Source of the DNA: a virus
Virus record (IMG/VR): IMGVR_UViG_3300047557_003310
Coordinates: 1 to 64,000 of that record
Length of the DNA: 64,000 nucleotides
Direction: 5' to 3' (one strand)
A program made the translations under genes and the position numbers. How positions within the stretch are numbered: the stretch's first letter is position 1; the number at the start of each line of letters is the position of its first letter. Shown here one piece after another: positions 51,584-60,360 of the stretch. The notes under the pieces are model-generated. The model had not been told where the DNA came from. It worked only from the letters and a program-made list of their open reading frames with translations, and did not search any database.

Positions 51584-52081
51584 ATGATAACAACAGCCGT
51601 CATGACAAAACGAAAGCGTAGTGTTCACTATGTTAATAATAAGGAATTCTTGGCTGCTTTAGTGGAATATCGCATTTTAGTAAAATTAGCGAAAGAAAAA
51701 GACCAACCGCAGCCAAGAATTCCAAATTATATAGGAGAATGCTTTTTAAAGATTGCCACTCACTTGTCATTTAAACCAAATTTTGTCAATTATATGTTTA
51801 AAGATGATATGATTTGTGATGGAATTGAAAATTGTATTCAGTATGTTCTAAATTTTGATCCGGAAAAATCACAGAACCCATTTGCATATTTCACTCAAGT
51901 TATACATTATGCTTTTTTAAGACGAATACAAAAAGAAAAAAGACAATTAGAAATAAAGGGTAAAATATTAGAAAGATCTGGATTTGATCAGGTTTTTGTG
52001 GACGATAATACTTTGGATGTGTGTAATTATAGTGATTATAATTCAATAAAAGATAATGTTCATTCAAAATTAAGGTATTGA
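51584..52081 (+). CDS. 55: Late sigma factor gp55
   Basis: 165 aa from ATG 51584 (T4: 185); ATG 51602 (MTKRKR) is an alternative start. The sigma region-2-like helix pair is visible: CIQYVLNFDPEKSQNPFAYF, then TQVIHYAFLRRIQKEKRQLE (98-122), matching gp55 and sigma-70 region 2 (FDxxKxxNPFAYFTxxxxxxFLRRI). Gp55 directs polymerase, coupled to the gp45 clamp, to the TATAAATA late boxes seen in this window. It has its own strong promoter and is followed by gp47. Confidence 0.93.
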   Translation: MITTAVMTKRKRSVHYVNNKEFLAALVEYRILVKLAKEKDQPQPRIPNYIGECFLKIATHLSFKPNFVNYMFKDDMICDGIENCIQYVLNFDPEKSQNPFAYFTQVIHYAFLRRIQKEKRQLEIKGKILERSGFDQVFVDDNTLDVCNYSDYNSIKDNVHSKLRY

Positions 52082-52092
52082 TTTAATATACT

Positions 52093-53130
52093 ATGTTAGT
52101 TGCATTAATTACTGATACTCATTGGGGAGCAAGAAAGTCTTCTAAGTTGTTTCAAGACTATTTTGAGCAATTCTATAAAAATATTTTTTTTCCTAAATTA
52201 GAAGAACTTAATATTGAGACTGTAGTTCATCTTGGTGATGCATTTGATAACAGAAAATCAATTGATTTATTTGGTTTGGAATGGACTAAAAGAGTGGTGT
52301 TAGATCCACTTAGCAAATATAATGTACATTTAATCAGTGGAAATCATGATGTATATTTTAAATCTACTAATCGTATAAATTCACCAGATTTGCTTCTTTC
52401 GGAGTATCCAAATATAAAGGTTTATTCAAATCCAACTGAAATTGATATTCATGGACTTAATACAGTTCTCGTGCCTTGGATAAATCAAGAAAATGAGATT
52501 GAGGTTATAAATTTAATCAATCAAACTAAATCGAACATTCTTATGGGTCATTTGGAATTGAACGGTTTTGTTGCACATAAAGGACATACAATGGAAGATG
52601 GTAGAGACCCATCTATGTTCAATAAATTTAAAAAAGTTTTTTCTGGACATTACCATACTAGATCCGATAACGGAAAAATATATTATATGGGAAATCCATA
52701 CGAAATATATTTTAATGATGTTGACGAAGTTAGAGGATTTGTTATTTTAGATACAGAAACTTTAGAGCATTATTATATTGATAATCCATATAAAATGCAC
52801 TACAATTTATATTATGAAGATACACCACATCAAACTCTAAATTCTAAAAATTTTGAGAACAAAATAATTAAAGTAATAGTTAGAAAAAAAACAAAAGTAA
52901 AATTATTTGAAAGCTATATCGATAAAATTCTTAAATCTAATGTTGCTGAATTAAAAATAGTAGAAAATCATATTTCAGTAGATACGGAAGAATTTGACGT
53001 TTCATTAGAAAATGAAGACACACTATCTTTACTACAAAGATTCATTGATGAAAGTGAAATGGAATTAAATAAAGATATGATAAAAAATATCTTAAAAGAT
53101 GTTTACAGAGAGGCTTGCGAGATGGTATAA
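52093..53130 (+). CDS. 47: Recombination nuclease subunit gp47
   Basis: 345 aa (T4: 339). Mre11/SbcD-type phosphoesterase motifs: DTHWG (8-12), HLGDAFDNRK (GD at 48-49), SGNHDVYF (GNHD 83-86), MGHLELNG and SGHYHTRS, all metal-binding residues present. With gp46 it resects DNA ends for recombination-dependent replication. Its stop overlaps the next ATG by one base (TAATG). Confidence 0.95.
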   Translation: MLVALITDTHWGARKSSKLFQDYFEQFYKNIFFPKLEELNIETVVHLGDAFDNRKSIDLFGLEWTKRVVLDPLSKYNVHLISGNHDVYFKSTNRINSPDLLLSEYPNIKVYSNPTEIDIHGLNTVLVPWINQENEIEVINLINQTKSNILMGHLELNGFVAHKGHTMEDGRDPSMFNKFKKVFSGHYHTRSDNGKIYYMGNPYEIYFNDVDEVRGFVILDTETLEHYYIDNPYKMHYNLYYEDTPHQTLNSKNFENKIIKVIVRKKTKVKLFESYIDKILKSNVAELKIVENHISVDTEEFDVSLENEDTLSLLQRFIDESEMELNKDMIKNILKDVYREACEMV

Positions 53131-53390
53131 TGTTTTTGATAACACTAGACGGAAGAGAAACTGATGGAGCATATTCCGTGATGAATGAAGACGGAAAAAA
53201 AGTAGTCTTCTTTTTCCAAGAAGAAGACGATGCTGTTCGTTATGCTTTAATGCTAGAAGAGTCCGGTATGCCAGAAACTCATGTTATAGAATATGATGAT
53301 CAAATTTTAATAAAAACATGTGAGGTTACTGGAAATCTCTATACCGTTATTACACCCAATGATATTGTTATTCCACCCAAAGGTATATGA
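53130..53390 (+). CDS. DUF3110-type protein between gp47 and gp46 (86 aa)
   Basis: MFLITLDGRETDGAYSVMNE, KKVVFFFQEEDDAVRYALML, then ETHVIEYDDQILIKTCEVTG and a final NDIVIPP fit DUF3110, a small ferredoxin-like fold family typical of cyanobacteria and their phages. It overlaps both neighbours by 1 and 4 nt, so the three are made together. A role with the gp46/47 nuclease is only implied by position. Confidence 0.75.
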   Translation: MFLITLDGRETDGAYSVMNEDGKKVVFFFQEEDDAVRYALMLEESGMPETHVIEYDDQILIKTCEVTGNLYTVITPNDIVIPPKGI

Positions 53391-55111
53391 TCATATTTAA
53401 AAAAGTAAAATTTAAAAATTTTCTTTCTTTTGGTAATACTTTTACTGAAATTAATCTGGATAAAAATGGCAACACTTGCATTCTAGGTAAAAATGGAAGT
53501 GGCAAAAGTTCATTTATGGATGCAATTACTTATGGGTTATTTGGGAAATCTTATCGTTTAGTAAATAAGCCACAATTAATCAATTCAATTAACGAAAAGG
53601 AGTGTTTGGTTGAAATTGAATTTAGAATTGGCACAGTAAATTGGAAAGTAAGAAGAGGACAGAAGCCAAATATATTTGAAATATATAAAGAACAAACTTT
53701 GTTGGATCAAAACGCATCTTCAGTAGATCAACAAAAATGGTTCGAGCAAAATATATTAAAAATAAATTATAAGTCATTTACTCAAATTGTAATCTTGGGT
53801 AATAGTAACTTTACTCCGTTTATGCAACTACCAGCAGCAAGTAGGAGAGAAGTCATTGAAGAATTGTTAGATATTAAAATATTTTCTTCGATGAATTCTG
53901 TTGTTAAAGATAAAATAAAATCATTAAAAGAAGAAGTAAAGGTACTAGAAATAAAAAAAGATTTACTAGAAGATAAAGTTAAAATGCAAATCAATTTTAT
54001 TGATGATGTAGAAAAAACTGGGAAAGATGAAATTTTAAATAAATTAGACAAAATTAAAAAATTAGAATCTTATATCAACGACGTAGACTCAGAAAATAGT
54101 AATTTAATTTCACAGGTAGAAGATTTAAATTTAAAATTAAAAGATTATACTGGAGCATCAGATAAACTTAAAAAATTAGGAACAATTAAGGGAAAATTAG
54201 CACAAAAAGTTTCTACTGTAACTAGTAATCACAAATTTTTTCTTGATACTTCTACTTGTCCAACTTGTACTCAGTCTATAAATGATGATTTGAAGCAAGA
54301 AAAAATTGGAGAATGTCAAACTTCCATAGATGAATTAAAATTAGCATATGAACATATTAAACAATCTATGGAAGAAGAAGAAGTAAGAGAAAAAAATTTC
54401 TCACAAATATCCAATAATATAATTAGTTTAAATCATAGAATTTCTCAAAATAATTTAAAACAATCTCAAAGTAAAACTCAAATCAAAGATATTAGTACAG
54501 AAATTAAAGAAATAAAAGAAAGATTACAAAATAAAAATGCCGAACACCAAAAACTAAATCAACTTGAATCGGAATTAAAGCAAATAAAAAAAGAATACTT
54601 AGATAAGAAACAAAATATACATTATACTGAATATGTTTCTATTATGCTAAAAGATGGAGGAGTCAAATCTAAAATAATTAAAAAATACTTACCATTAATC
54701 AATCAACAAGTTAACAAATATTTGAAAATGATGGATTTTTACATCAATTTCAATTTAGATGAAGAATTTAATGAATCAATTTGTACTCCAATATATGAAG
54801 ATTTTAGTTACTCTTCATTCTCTGAAGGCCAAAGACAAAGAATTAATTTAGCGTTACTTTTTACTTGGAGGGATCTAGCAAAAATTAAAAATTCAACTAA
54901 TGTTAATATTTTAGTGTTGGATGAAGTATTCGATTCTTCTTTGGATTCAGCTGGAACTGATGATTTTTTAAGAATCATTAAAACAGTCATAAAAGATTCT
55001 ACGATTTTTGTTATTTCACATAAAGACGGAATACAAGATAAATTTAATAATGTGATAGAATTTGAAAAGAAAGGAAATTTTTCTACTATGAAATTGGATT
55101 GTGCCAGTTAA
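53387..55111 (+). CDS. 46: Recombination nuclease subunit gp46
   Basis: 574 aa (T4: 560). Rad50/SbcC-type ATPase: Walker A GKNGSGKSS (34-42), long coiled coils (about 160-440) with a zinc hook CPTC at 291-294, signature FSEGQRQRIN near 478, Walker B ILVLDEVFD near 508, and H-loop FVISHKDG. It partners gp47. The start overlaps the DUF3110 stop (ATGA). Confidence 0.96.
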   Translation: MIIFKKVKFKNFLSFGNTFTEINLDKNGNTCILGKNGSGKSSFMDAITYGLFGKSYRLVNKPQLINSINEKECLVEIEFRIGTVNWKVRRGQKPNIFEIYKEQTLLDQNASSVDQQKWFEQNILKINYKSFTQIVILGNSNFTPFMQLPAASRREVIEELLDIKIFSSMNSVVKDKIKSLKEEVKVLEIKKDLLEDKVKMQINFIDDVEKTGKDEILNKLDKIKKLESYINDVDSENSNLISQVEDLNLKLKDYTGASDKLKKLGTIKGKLAQKVSTVTSNHKFFLDTSTCPTCTQSINDDLKQEKIGECQTSIDELKLAYEHIKQSMEEEEVREKNFSQISNNIISLNHRISQNNLKQSQSKTQIKDISTEIKEIKERLQNKNAEHQKLNQLESELKQIKKEYLDKKQNIHYTEYVSIMLKDGGVKSKIIKKYLPLINQQVNKYLKMMDFYINFNLDEEFNESICTPIYEDFSYSSFSEGQRQRINLALLFTWRDLAKIKNSTNVNILVLDEVFDSSLDSAGTDDFLRIIKTVIKDSTIFVISHKDGIQDKFNNVIEFEKKGNFSTMKLDCAS

Positions 55112-55124
55112 ATTTGTGTCTTTC

Positions 55125-55148
55125 AAACCACCATTTGGTGGTTTTTTT
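55125..55148 (+). terminator. Intrinsic terminator after gp46
   Basis: AAACCACC, loop ATTT, GGTGGTTT then T to 55148. TATAAT follows at 55152, a likely -10 for the next gene, though no good -35 is visible. Confidence 0.9.
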
Positions 55149-55179
55149 GTGTATAATAATTCCACATTAAATTAATTTC

Positions 55180-57291
55180 ATGAAACCAAAGCACGAAATC
55201 TACGGTAATCTCGCTCGTCTTCTTGCTACTGAGAATCTTGACATTGTACACAAAAATGTAGAAACTGCATCATTTAATGTAGATAGCAGAACCCTGACTC
55301 TTCCGATTTGGGATAAAGCTTCTGATACTGTATATCAGCTTTTGCTTAGTCATGAAGCTGGTCATGCAATCTATACTTCTACAGAAGATTGGTCAAAATT
55401 GACTGATGTTCCAATGCAATTTTTGAATGTAACAGAAGATGTTAGGATTGAAAAGTTGATGAAGCGTAGATATCCTGGACTCAAAAAGACATTTTTTAAT
55501 GGATATAAAGAATTGAATGATGAAGATTTTTTTGGAATTGCAGATGATGATATTACAGAATATAATTTTGCAGATAAAGTAAATCTATATTTTAAAATTG
55601 GAAACTTCATAAATTTACAATTTACCGAAATTGAAACAAAAATTTTGGATCAAATCCAAGAGGCTGAAACTTTTACTGATGCAATTAAAGCAGCAGAAGT
55701 TCTTTACGAGTATTGCAAAAAGGAAGAAAGTAAAATTGATAATATTACAAAGGATCTAACGCAATCTGGTTCACTTTCATCTGATTATAGTGAAAATCAA
55801 CAACAAAATCAAAACGAAGAAATCAATTCAGAATCTTCATCTTCAGATGATAGTAAAAAGAGCAGTAGTAATAATGATATTCCCAACTCAAGTAAAGAAG
55901 ACTCTAACACGAATGAAAAGAAAAATAATGACTACGATTCTTCTTTGGGCTCAAACTACATTAAAACTGCCAATTCCTTCTCGAAGGCAGTGAATAATTT
56001 GCGTGATACTGATAATAAGGATATTGCATATTTGGAAGTACCAAAGTTAAATCTCGATCAAGTAGTAGTCAAGACAAAAAAAATTCATTCTTTGTGCCAA
56101 AGGTATTGGGATGAACATTCAGACTCGTGTGATTTTTCAGCTGTGGATGCTGATTATATCAAATTTAAAAATTCTGCAAAGAAAGAAGTAAATTATTTGG
56201 TAAAAGAATTTGAATGTAAAAAAGCTGCAGATGCCTACTCCAAATCATCTGAATCTAAAACCGGAGTTTTGGATTGTAGTTCTCTTTATTCCTACAAATA
56301 CAATGAAGATATTTTCAAAAAAATCATCACGGTACCAGAAGGTAAAAATCATGGATTGATTTTTATTTTAGATTGGTCTGGATCAATGGACACGGTAATC
56401 TTAGAGACATGCCGTCAACTTTTTAATTTGATTTGGTTCTGTAAGAGATCTTCAATTCCTTTTGAAGTATATGCATTTACAAATTCCTGGTCATATTCTT
56501 ATGGTAAATGTCTAGGAGCAGAGAACGATACAATTTTAGTTGATGGCAATTTTAATTTACTGAATTTTATTTCTAGTTCTGTAAATTCTACTACTTTAGA
56601 GCAACATATGAAAAATATGTATAGACTTGCTTACTACTTTAGTCATGCAACAAATTACAACATACCTTCACAATTATCTTTATCTGGGACTCCACTGAAT
56701 GAAACTATGATCGCTTTACATCAAATCATTCCAGAATTCCAGAAAAAAACCAAAGTACAAAAAGTACAATGTGTAGTTTTAACTGATGGAGAAGCTAGTG
56801 CACTTAATCGTGTCAATTTTTATGAAGGCAAAAAATGTAGCTCAATAATTGGAAATAATTGTTTTCTTCGAGATAGGAATTTAAAAACAACTTATAACTT
56901 TCCTCGTTATTCTTATTATGCAAGTCACAAATTTACTGATGTCCTCCTGAAACATTTGAAAGATGTGTTCCCTTCAGTTAACTTCATTGGAATTCGACTT
57001 CTAACCAATGGAGAAATTGTAAGTTTTGTGAAACAACATATGGAAGATTGCACACTTGAACAGCATGGTAAAATTATGTCAGATTGGAAAAAATACAAGT
57101 CATGTTCTTTGGCTTTATCTGGTTATGATTGTTACTTTGGAATTCATTCCAGTTCTTTGGGGAACAATTCTGAGTTTGAAGTGAGCGAATCTCCATCTAT
57201 CGTTGACATTAGAAATGCATTCAAAAAATCACTGCAATCCAAAAAAATGAATAAAAAGATTCTTTCTCAATTCGTAGATTTGATCGCCTAA
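55180..57291 (+). CDS. CobT-like protein: zinc peptidase motif plus VWA domain
   Basis: 703 aa. The N-terminal region has a zinc-metallopeptidase motif (LLLSHEAGHAIYTS, HEAGH at 58-62). A low-complexity Ser/Asn/Asp/Lys linker (about 195-265) follows. The C-terminal von Willebrand A domain has an intact MIDAS: FILDWSGSMD with D398, S400, S402, plus LSLSGTPLNETM (Thr ligand) and CVVLTDGEA. This is the architecture of CobT-like proteins of cyanomyoviruses, next to cobS. CobT/CobS act in cobalt chelation for cobalamin in bacteria, but VWA/MoxR pairs have many other roles, so the substrate is uncertain. It is probably driven by TATAAT at 55152. Confidence 0.82.
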   Translation: MKPKHEIYGNLARLLATENLDIVHKNVETASFNVDSRTLTLPIWDKASDTVYQLLLSHEAGHAIYTSTEDWSKLTDVPMQFLNVTEDVRIEKLMKRRYPGLKKTFFNGYKELNDEDFFGIADDDITEYNFADKVNLYFKIGNFINLQFTEIETKILDQIQEAETFTDAIKAAEVLYEYCKKEESKIDNITKDLTQSGSLSSDYSENQQQNQNEEINSESSSSDDSKKSSSNNDIPNSSKEDSNTNEKKNNDYDSSLGSNYIKTANSFSKAVNNLRDTDNKDIAYLEVPKLNLDQVVVKTKKIHSLCQRYWDEHSDSCDFSAVDADYIKFKNSAKKEVNYLVKEFECKKAADAYSKSSESKTGVLDCSSLYSYKYNEDIFKKIITVPEGKNHGLIFILDWSGSMDTVILETCRQLFNLIWFCKRSSIPFEVYAFTNSWSYSYGKCLGAENDTILVDGNFNLLNFISSSVNSTTLEQHMKNMYRLAYYFSHATNYNIPSQLSLSGTPLNETMIALHQIIPEFQKKTKVQKVQCVVLTDGEASALNRVNFYEGKKCSSIIGNNCFLRDRNLKTTYNFPRYSYYASHKFTDVLLKHLKDVFPSVNFIGIRLLTNGEIVSFVKQHMEDCTLEQHGKIMSDWKKYKSCSLALSGYDCYFGIHSSSLGNNSEFEVSESPSIVDIRNAFKKSLQSKKMNKKILSQFVDLIA

Positions 57292-57306
57292 TCCAATTTT
57301 TAAACC

Positions 57307-57337
57307 GTCCATGGGCTTACCTCTTTTTCCCATGGAC
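57307..57337 (+). terminator. Perfect 9-bp hairpin before cobS
   Basis: GTCCATGGG pairs with CCCATGGAC around a 13-nt loop containing TTTTT; the cobS promoter -10 starts 2 nt later. There is no U tract after the stem. Confidence 0.6.
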
Positions 57338-57338
57338 T

Positions 57339-57347
57339 TGCTATAAT
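57339..57347 (+). promoter_or_regulatory. Extended -10 promoter for cobS
   Basis: TGCTATAAT; no convincing -35 at 17 nt, so the extended -10 probably carries it. 22 nt upstream of ATG 57370. Confidence 0.6.
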
Positions 57348-57369
57348 TAAAAAGTTCCAAATCCAAACC

Positions 57370-58482
57370 ATGAAATTGAAAATGACTGAGAACAACATTA
57401 TTTCAGATCTCCTTGATATGTTCGGTAGTAATATTACTTCTGCAGAAATTAAAGCTTATTGTGCAATGAAAGATGTTTCATATCCTACTGTAACTCGTCG
57501 ATTGGAAAAGTATAAGTCTGGTCATGGTAAATGGAATTTAGAAGTCACATTAGAAGCTATTGATTCAATCGAAAAATCATATTCTGCTCCAGCGGTTGAA
57601 CCAGAAGTAGAAAAAAATCTTATTCCAGAACGAGATCCTAATTTTGTTTCTTTTGGTAATTTTTCTGATATTAAGAAAGTAATTTCATCTGGCATCTTTT
57701 ACCCAGTGTTTATTACTGGTCTATCTGGTAATGGTAAAACTATGGCAGTTGAGCAAGCATGTGCTCAACTTAAACGAGAATTGATTCGATTCAATGTAAC
57801 TGTAGAAACAGATTCTGATGATTTGATTGGAGGGTTTCGTCTTCAAAATGGAGATACAGTTTGGCACAATGGTCCTGTAGTTGAAGCAATGGAACGAGGT
57901 GCAATTCTACTTCTTGATGAATGTGATCTAGCCTCCAATAAGATCATGGTTCTACAGTCTGTGCTAGAAGGCAAACCACTGTTTCTTAAAAAGATTGGTA
58001 AAGTCATTCATCCTAAGCAAGGTTTTAATATTATTGCCACCGCTAACACAAAAGGTAAAGGTTCAGATGACGGAAGATTCATTGGAACTAATGTACTTAA
58101 TGAAGCGTTTCTAGAAAGGTTTAGTGTTACTTTTGAACAACAATACCCAACAACCTCAGTAGAAATTAAGATTCTCACAAAACTAGCAAAATCTATTGGT
58201 CTTGATGATCAGGATGATTTTATTCGTAAACTTGTTAATTGGAGTGATACAATCCGTAAAACATTTTTTGATGGTGGAATCGATGAAGTTATTTCCACTC
58301 GTCGTTTAATCCATCTTCTGAAAGCTTATGTGATCTTTAATAATAAAGTAAAAGCAATCAAATATAGTATTGCTCGATTTGACGAAGAAACTAAATCTTC
58401 TTTCATGGAGCTTTATGAAAAGATTGATGAAGACTTTGTGATTAATCAAACTGAAGAGGTTGACTCAGAGGAAACTATCTGA
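57370..58482 (+). CDS. cobS: CobS-like AAA+ ATPase
   Basis: 370 aa. MoxR/CobS-type AAA+: Walker A GLSGNGKT at 117-124, Walker B ILLLDECD about 179-186, FNIIATANTKGKGSDDGRFI GTNVLNEAFLERF with sensor 1 and arginine-finger region, as in cyanomyovirus CobS. CobS works with a VWA protein (here the upstream gene). The N-terminal 90 residues contain a small winged-helix-like part (TSAEIKAYCAMKDVSYPTVT RRLEKY). A promoter for the next gene lies inside its 3' end (58460-58488). Confidence 0.9.
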   Translation: MKLKMTENNIISDLLDMFGSNITSAEIKAYCAMKDVSYPTVTRRLEKYKSGHGKWNLEVTLEAIDSIEKSYSAPAVEPEVEKNLIPERDPNFVSFGNFSDIKKVISSGIFYPVFITGLSGNGKTMAVEQACAQLKRELIRFNVTVETDSDDLIGGFRLQNGDTVWHNGPVVEAMERGAILLLDECDLASNKIMVLQSVLEGKPLFLKKIGKVIHPKQGFNIIATANTKGKGSDDGRFIGTNVLNEAFLERFSVTFEQQYPTTSVEIKILTKLAKSIGLDDQDDFIRKLVNWSDTIRKTFFDGGIDEVISTRRLIHLLKAYVIFNNKVKAIKYSIARFDEETKSSFMELYEKIDEDFVINQTEEVDSEETI

Positions 58483-58488
58483 TATAAT
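58460..58488 (+). promoter_or_regulatory. Promoter inside the 3' end of cobS
   Basis: TTGACT at 58460-58465, 17-nt spacer, TGA-TATAAT with TATAAT at 58483-58488 overlapping the cobS stop. Expected transcription start near 58494-58496, inside the 5' arm of the next hairpin. Confidence 0.8.
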
Positions 58489-58490
58489 TG

Positions 58491-58515
58491 AGGGAGGTAA
58501 TATTCCTCCCTTTTT
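58491..58515 (+). terminator. Terminator overlapping the start of the next transcript
   Basis: AGGGAGG, loop TAATATT, CCTCCCT then TTTT. It would stop transcripts from cobS but not those starting at about 58495, which lack the 5' arm. Confidence 0.8.
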
Positions 58516-58518
58516 AAC

Positions 58519-58935
58519 ATGAAACAAAATGATTTTTCATTAATCCCAGCCATTAATGATCCAAATGAAAAAAGTATATTGTTTAATGTAGACGACAAAA
58601 TTATTTTTGATTTTAATGCACTAGAGGACAATAAAATGTATACATCTGAATCCACTAACAACTTTTGGAAATATAATGAAGACAAAATACTGAAACAACT
58701 AGAGGAGTATATTAAAGGTACATATCGTCAACATTATGTTGATCGAACTGGAGGTGGAACCGAACAAACCTTAGATAAGATTAAACATAATCGTCGTGAA
58801 GGATTTTGCGCAGGTAATGTCACAAAATATATTGATAGGTATGATACTAAAGGAACACCTAGAGCAGACTTATTCAAGGTACTCCACTATACTATTCTCC
58901 TAATTAATCATCTTAATCTAATTGAAAACAAATGA
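58519..58935 (+). CDS. DUF3310 (SaV-like) protein
   Basis: 138 aa. The C-terminal 75 residues hold the DUF3310 pattern: YRQHYVDRTGGGTEQTLDKI, REGFCAGNVTKYIDRYDTKG, TPRADLFKVLHYTILLIN, with the family H...R...GFCxGNxxKYxxRxxxKG. DUF3310 proteins are widespread in phages, placed near nucleotide metabolism and replication genes; a nucleotide kinase or regulator role has been proposed. It overlaps the gp45 start (ATGA), indicating coupling with the sliding clamp. Confidence 0.88.
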   Translation: MKQNDFSLIPAINDPNEKSILFNVDDKIIFDFNALEDNKMYTSESTNNFWKYNEDKILKQLEEYIKGTYRQHYVDRTGGGTEQTLDKIKHNRREGFCAGNVTKYIDRYDTKGTPRADLFKVLHYTILLINHLNLIENK

Positions 58936-59600
58936 AACTTTCTAGTGACACTCTTATTATTCTAAAGAACTTTGCTTCCATTAATCAATCGATTTTTGTT
59001 AGAAAAGGAAATAACCTTCGCACAATGTCAGTGATGAAAAATGTCTTGGCAGAGGCAGTTGTAGAGGAAGAATTTCCCAAAAATTTTGCTATTTACGATT
59101 TAAATCAATTCCTGAATGGGATTAGTCTACATGACAACCCAGAATTAGACTTCTCAAATGATTCTTATTTGAATATTTTAGAAGGAAAAAGGAAAGTGAA
59201 ATATTTCTTTGCTGATCCTTCTGTGATTGTGTCTCCACCAGAAAAGGAGATCAAATTACCAACAGATGATGTAAAATTCGAATTGGAGCATTCTCAACTA
59301 GAAAAACTACTTAAAGCATCTGCAGTATATCAACTTCCAGATCTTGCAGCAGTTGGAGAAAATGGGACAATTAGTTTAGTAGTTAGGGATAAGAAGAATG
59401 ATACTTCTAATGAGTTTTCTATTGTAGTTGGTGAGACCGAGAACGTATTTACATTCAACTTTAAAGTTGAAAATATTAAGATTCTCCCAGGTGCATATAA
59501 TGTTTGTATCTCCAATAAACTTTTATCTAGATTTGAGAGTAAATCAAGAAATGTTAAGTACCACATTGCTCTAGAGCCAGATTCGACCTACATGGATTAA
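58932..59600 (+). CDS. 45: Sliding clamp gp45
   Basis: 222 aa (T4: 228). MKLSSDTLIILKNFASINQS, IFVRKGNNLRTMSVMKNVLA, EAVVEEEFPKNFAIYDLNQF then SRFESKSRNVKYHIALEPDS match gp45. The trimeric clamp tethers DNA polymerase and also couples gp55-polymerase to replication for late transcription. It starts at the overlap with DUF3310. Confidence 0.95.
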   Translation: MKLSSDTLIILKNFASINQSIFVRKGNNLRTMSVMKNVLAEAVVEEEFPKNFAIYDLNQFLNGISLHDNPELDFSNDSYLNILEGKRKVKYFFADPSVIVSPPEKEIKLPTDDVKFELEHSQLEKLLKASAVYQLPDLAAVGENGTISLVVRDKKNDTSNEFSIVVGETENVFTFNFKVENIKILPGAYNVCISNKLLSRFESKSRNVKYHIALEPDSTYMD

Positions 59601-59617
59601 GAATAAGATATTACATC

Positions 59618-60130
59618 ATGAACATCTTTGTGACTTCTCCTTGGCCTGCCGAAAGTGCCATTTGTCTCCCAGACAAGCACATCGTCAAGATGCCCCTAGA
59701 GTGCTGCCAAATGCTCTCTATTGTTGCATCAGAAAAATGGGGACACGGGTACGGCACTCTTCCTAAGGCAGATGGAACGCCTTACAAAACCGAGAAAGGA
59801 GCATTCCGCAATCATCCCTGTACCAAGTGGGCAATGGAAAGTATCCATAATGCCTACTGGCTAATCAAGTGGGGTTTAAATTTGTCCGATGAATACTGCC
59901 TGCGGTATAATAAAACTCATTCTTGCTATAAAACTCTTGTAGATGCTTTCTACTTGTTCCCTAAAGGTAAGATTACAGAAGTAACTCCATTTGCTCGCGC
60001 AATGCCAGATGAGTATAAACTTGACACAAGCATTGACACTTTTACTGCTTACAAGATGTATATCGCATCCAAACCTTGGGTTGCATCTAATTATCTTCGT
60101 ATGCCGCAACGAAAACCTGATTGGATTTAA
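59618..60130 (+). CDS. Conserved phage protein, DKHIVKM family (170 aa)
   Basis: MNIFVTSPWPAESAICLPDK HIVKMPLECCQMLSIV is the N-terminal signature of a family widespread in phages of cyanobacteria and other hosts (D-K-H-V-V-K-M, L-E-x-x-Q-M-L), with a conserved FRNHPCTKWAMES and a C-terminal YRMPQRKPDW-like YLRMPQRKPDW. No function is established to my knowledge. Codon use is a little richer in C/G than its neighbours. It lies between gp45 and gp44, where T4 has no extra gene. Confidence 0.72.
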   Translation: MNIFVTSPWPAESAICLPDKHIVKMPLECCQMLSIVASEKWGHGYGTLPKADGTPYKTEKGAFRNHPCTKWAMESIHNAYWLIKWGLNLSDEYCLRYNKTHSCYKTLVDAFYLFPKGKITEVTPFARAMPDEYKLDTSIDTFTAYKMYIASKPWVASNYLRMPQRKPDWI

Positions 60131-60136
60131 TTAATT

Positions 60137-60292
60137 ATGGGATATTTTAAATTGTCATTTATGTTATGGAAAGAACTGATGCTTTTTGATGGTACAGTTC
60201 CTGGGTTTTATTTCTCTGATTGCTATTATGATTTCTGGGATTATTTGAATTATTCTTATGTTATCGGTGAAGTAAAGAATTATGGCAAGTGA
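60137..60292 (+). CDS. Small aromatic-rich protein (51 aa)
   Basis: MGYFKLSFMLWKELMLFDGT, then a Tyr/Phe/Trp-rich middle (FYFSDCYYDFWDYLNYSYVI). ATG 60137 is 6 nt after the previous stop. It is not recognised, and could be a small membrane-associated or packing peptide; the short length makes it tentative. Confidence 0.5.
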   Translation: MGYFKLSFMLWKELMLFDGTVPGFYFSDCYYDFWDYLNYSYVIGEVKNYGK

Positions 60293-60360
60293 ATTTGTTC
60301 TAACGGAAGAATAAAGGCCGCAAGTGACTGTAACTCTATTTAAAAAATTTTCTTAATATT

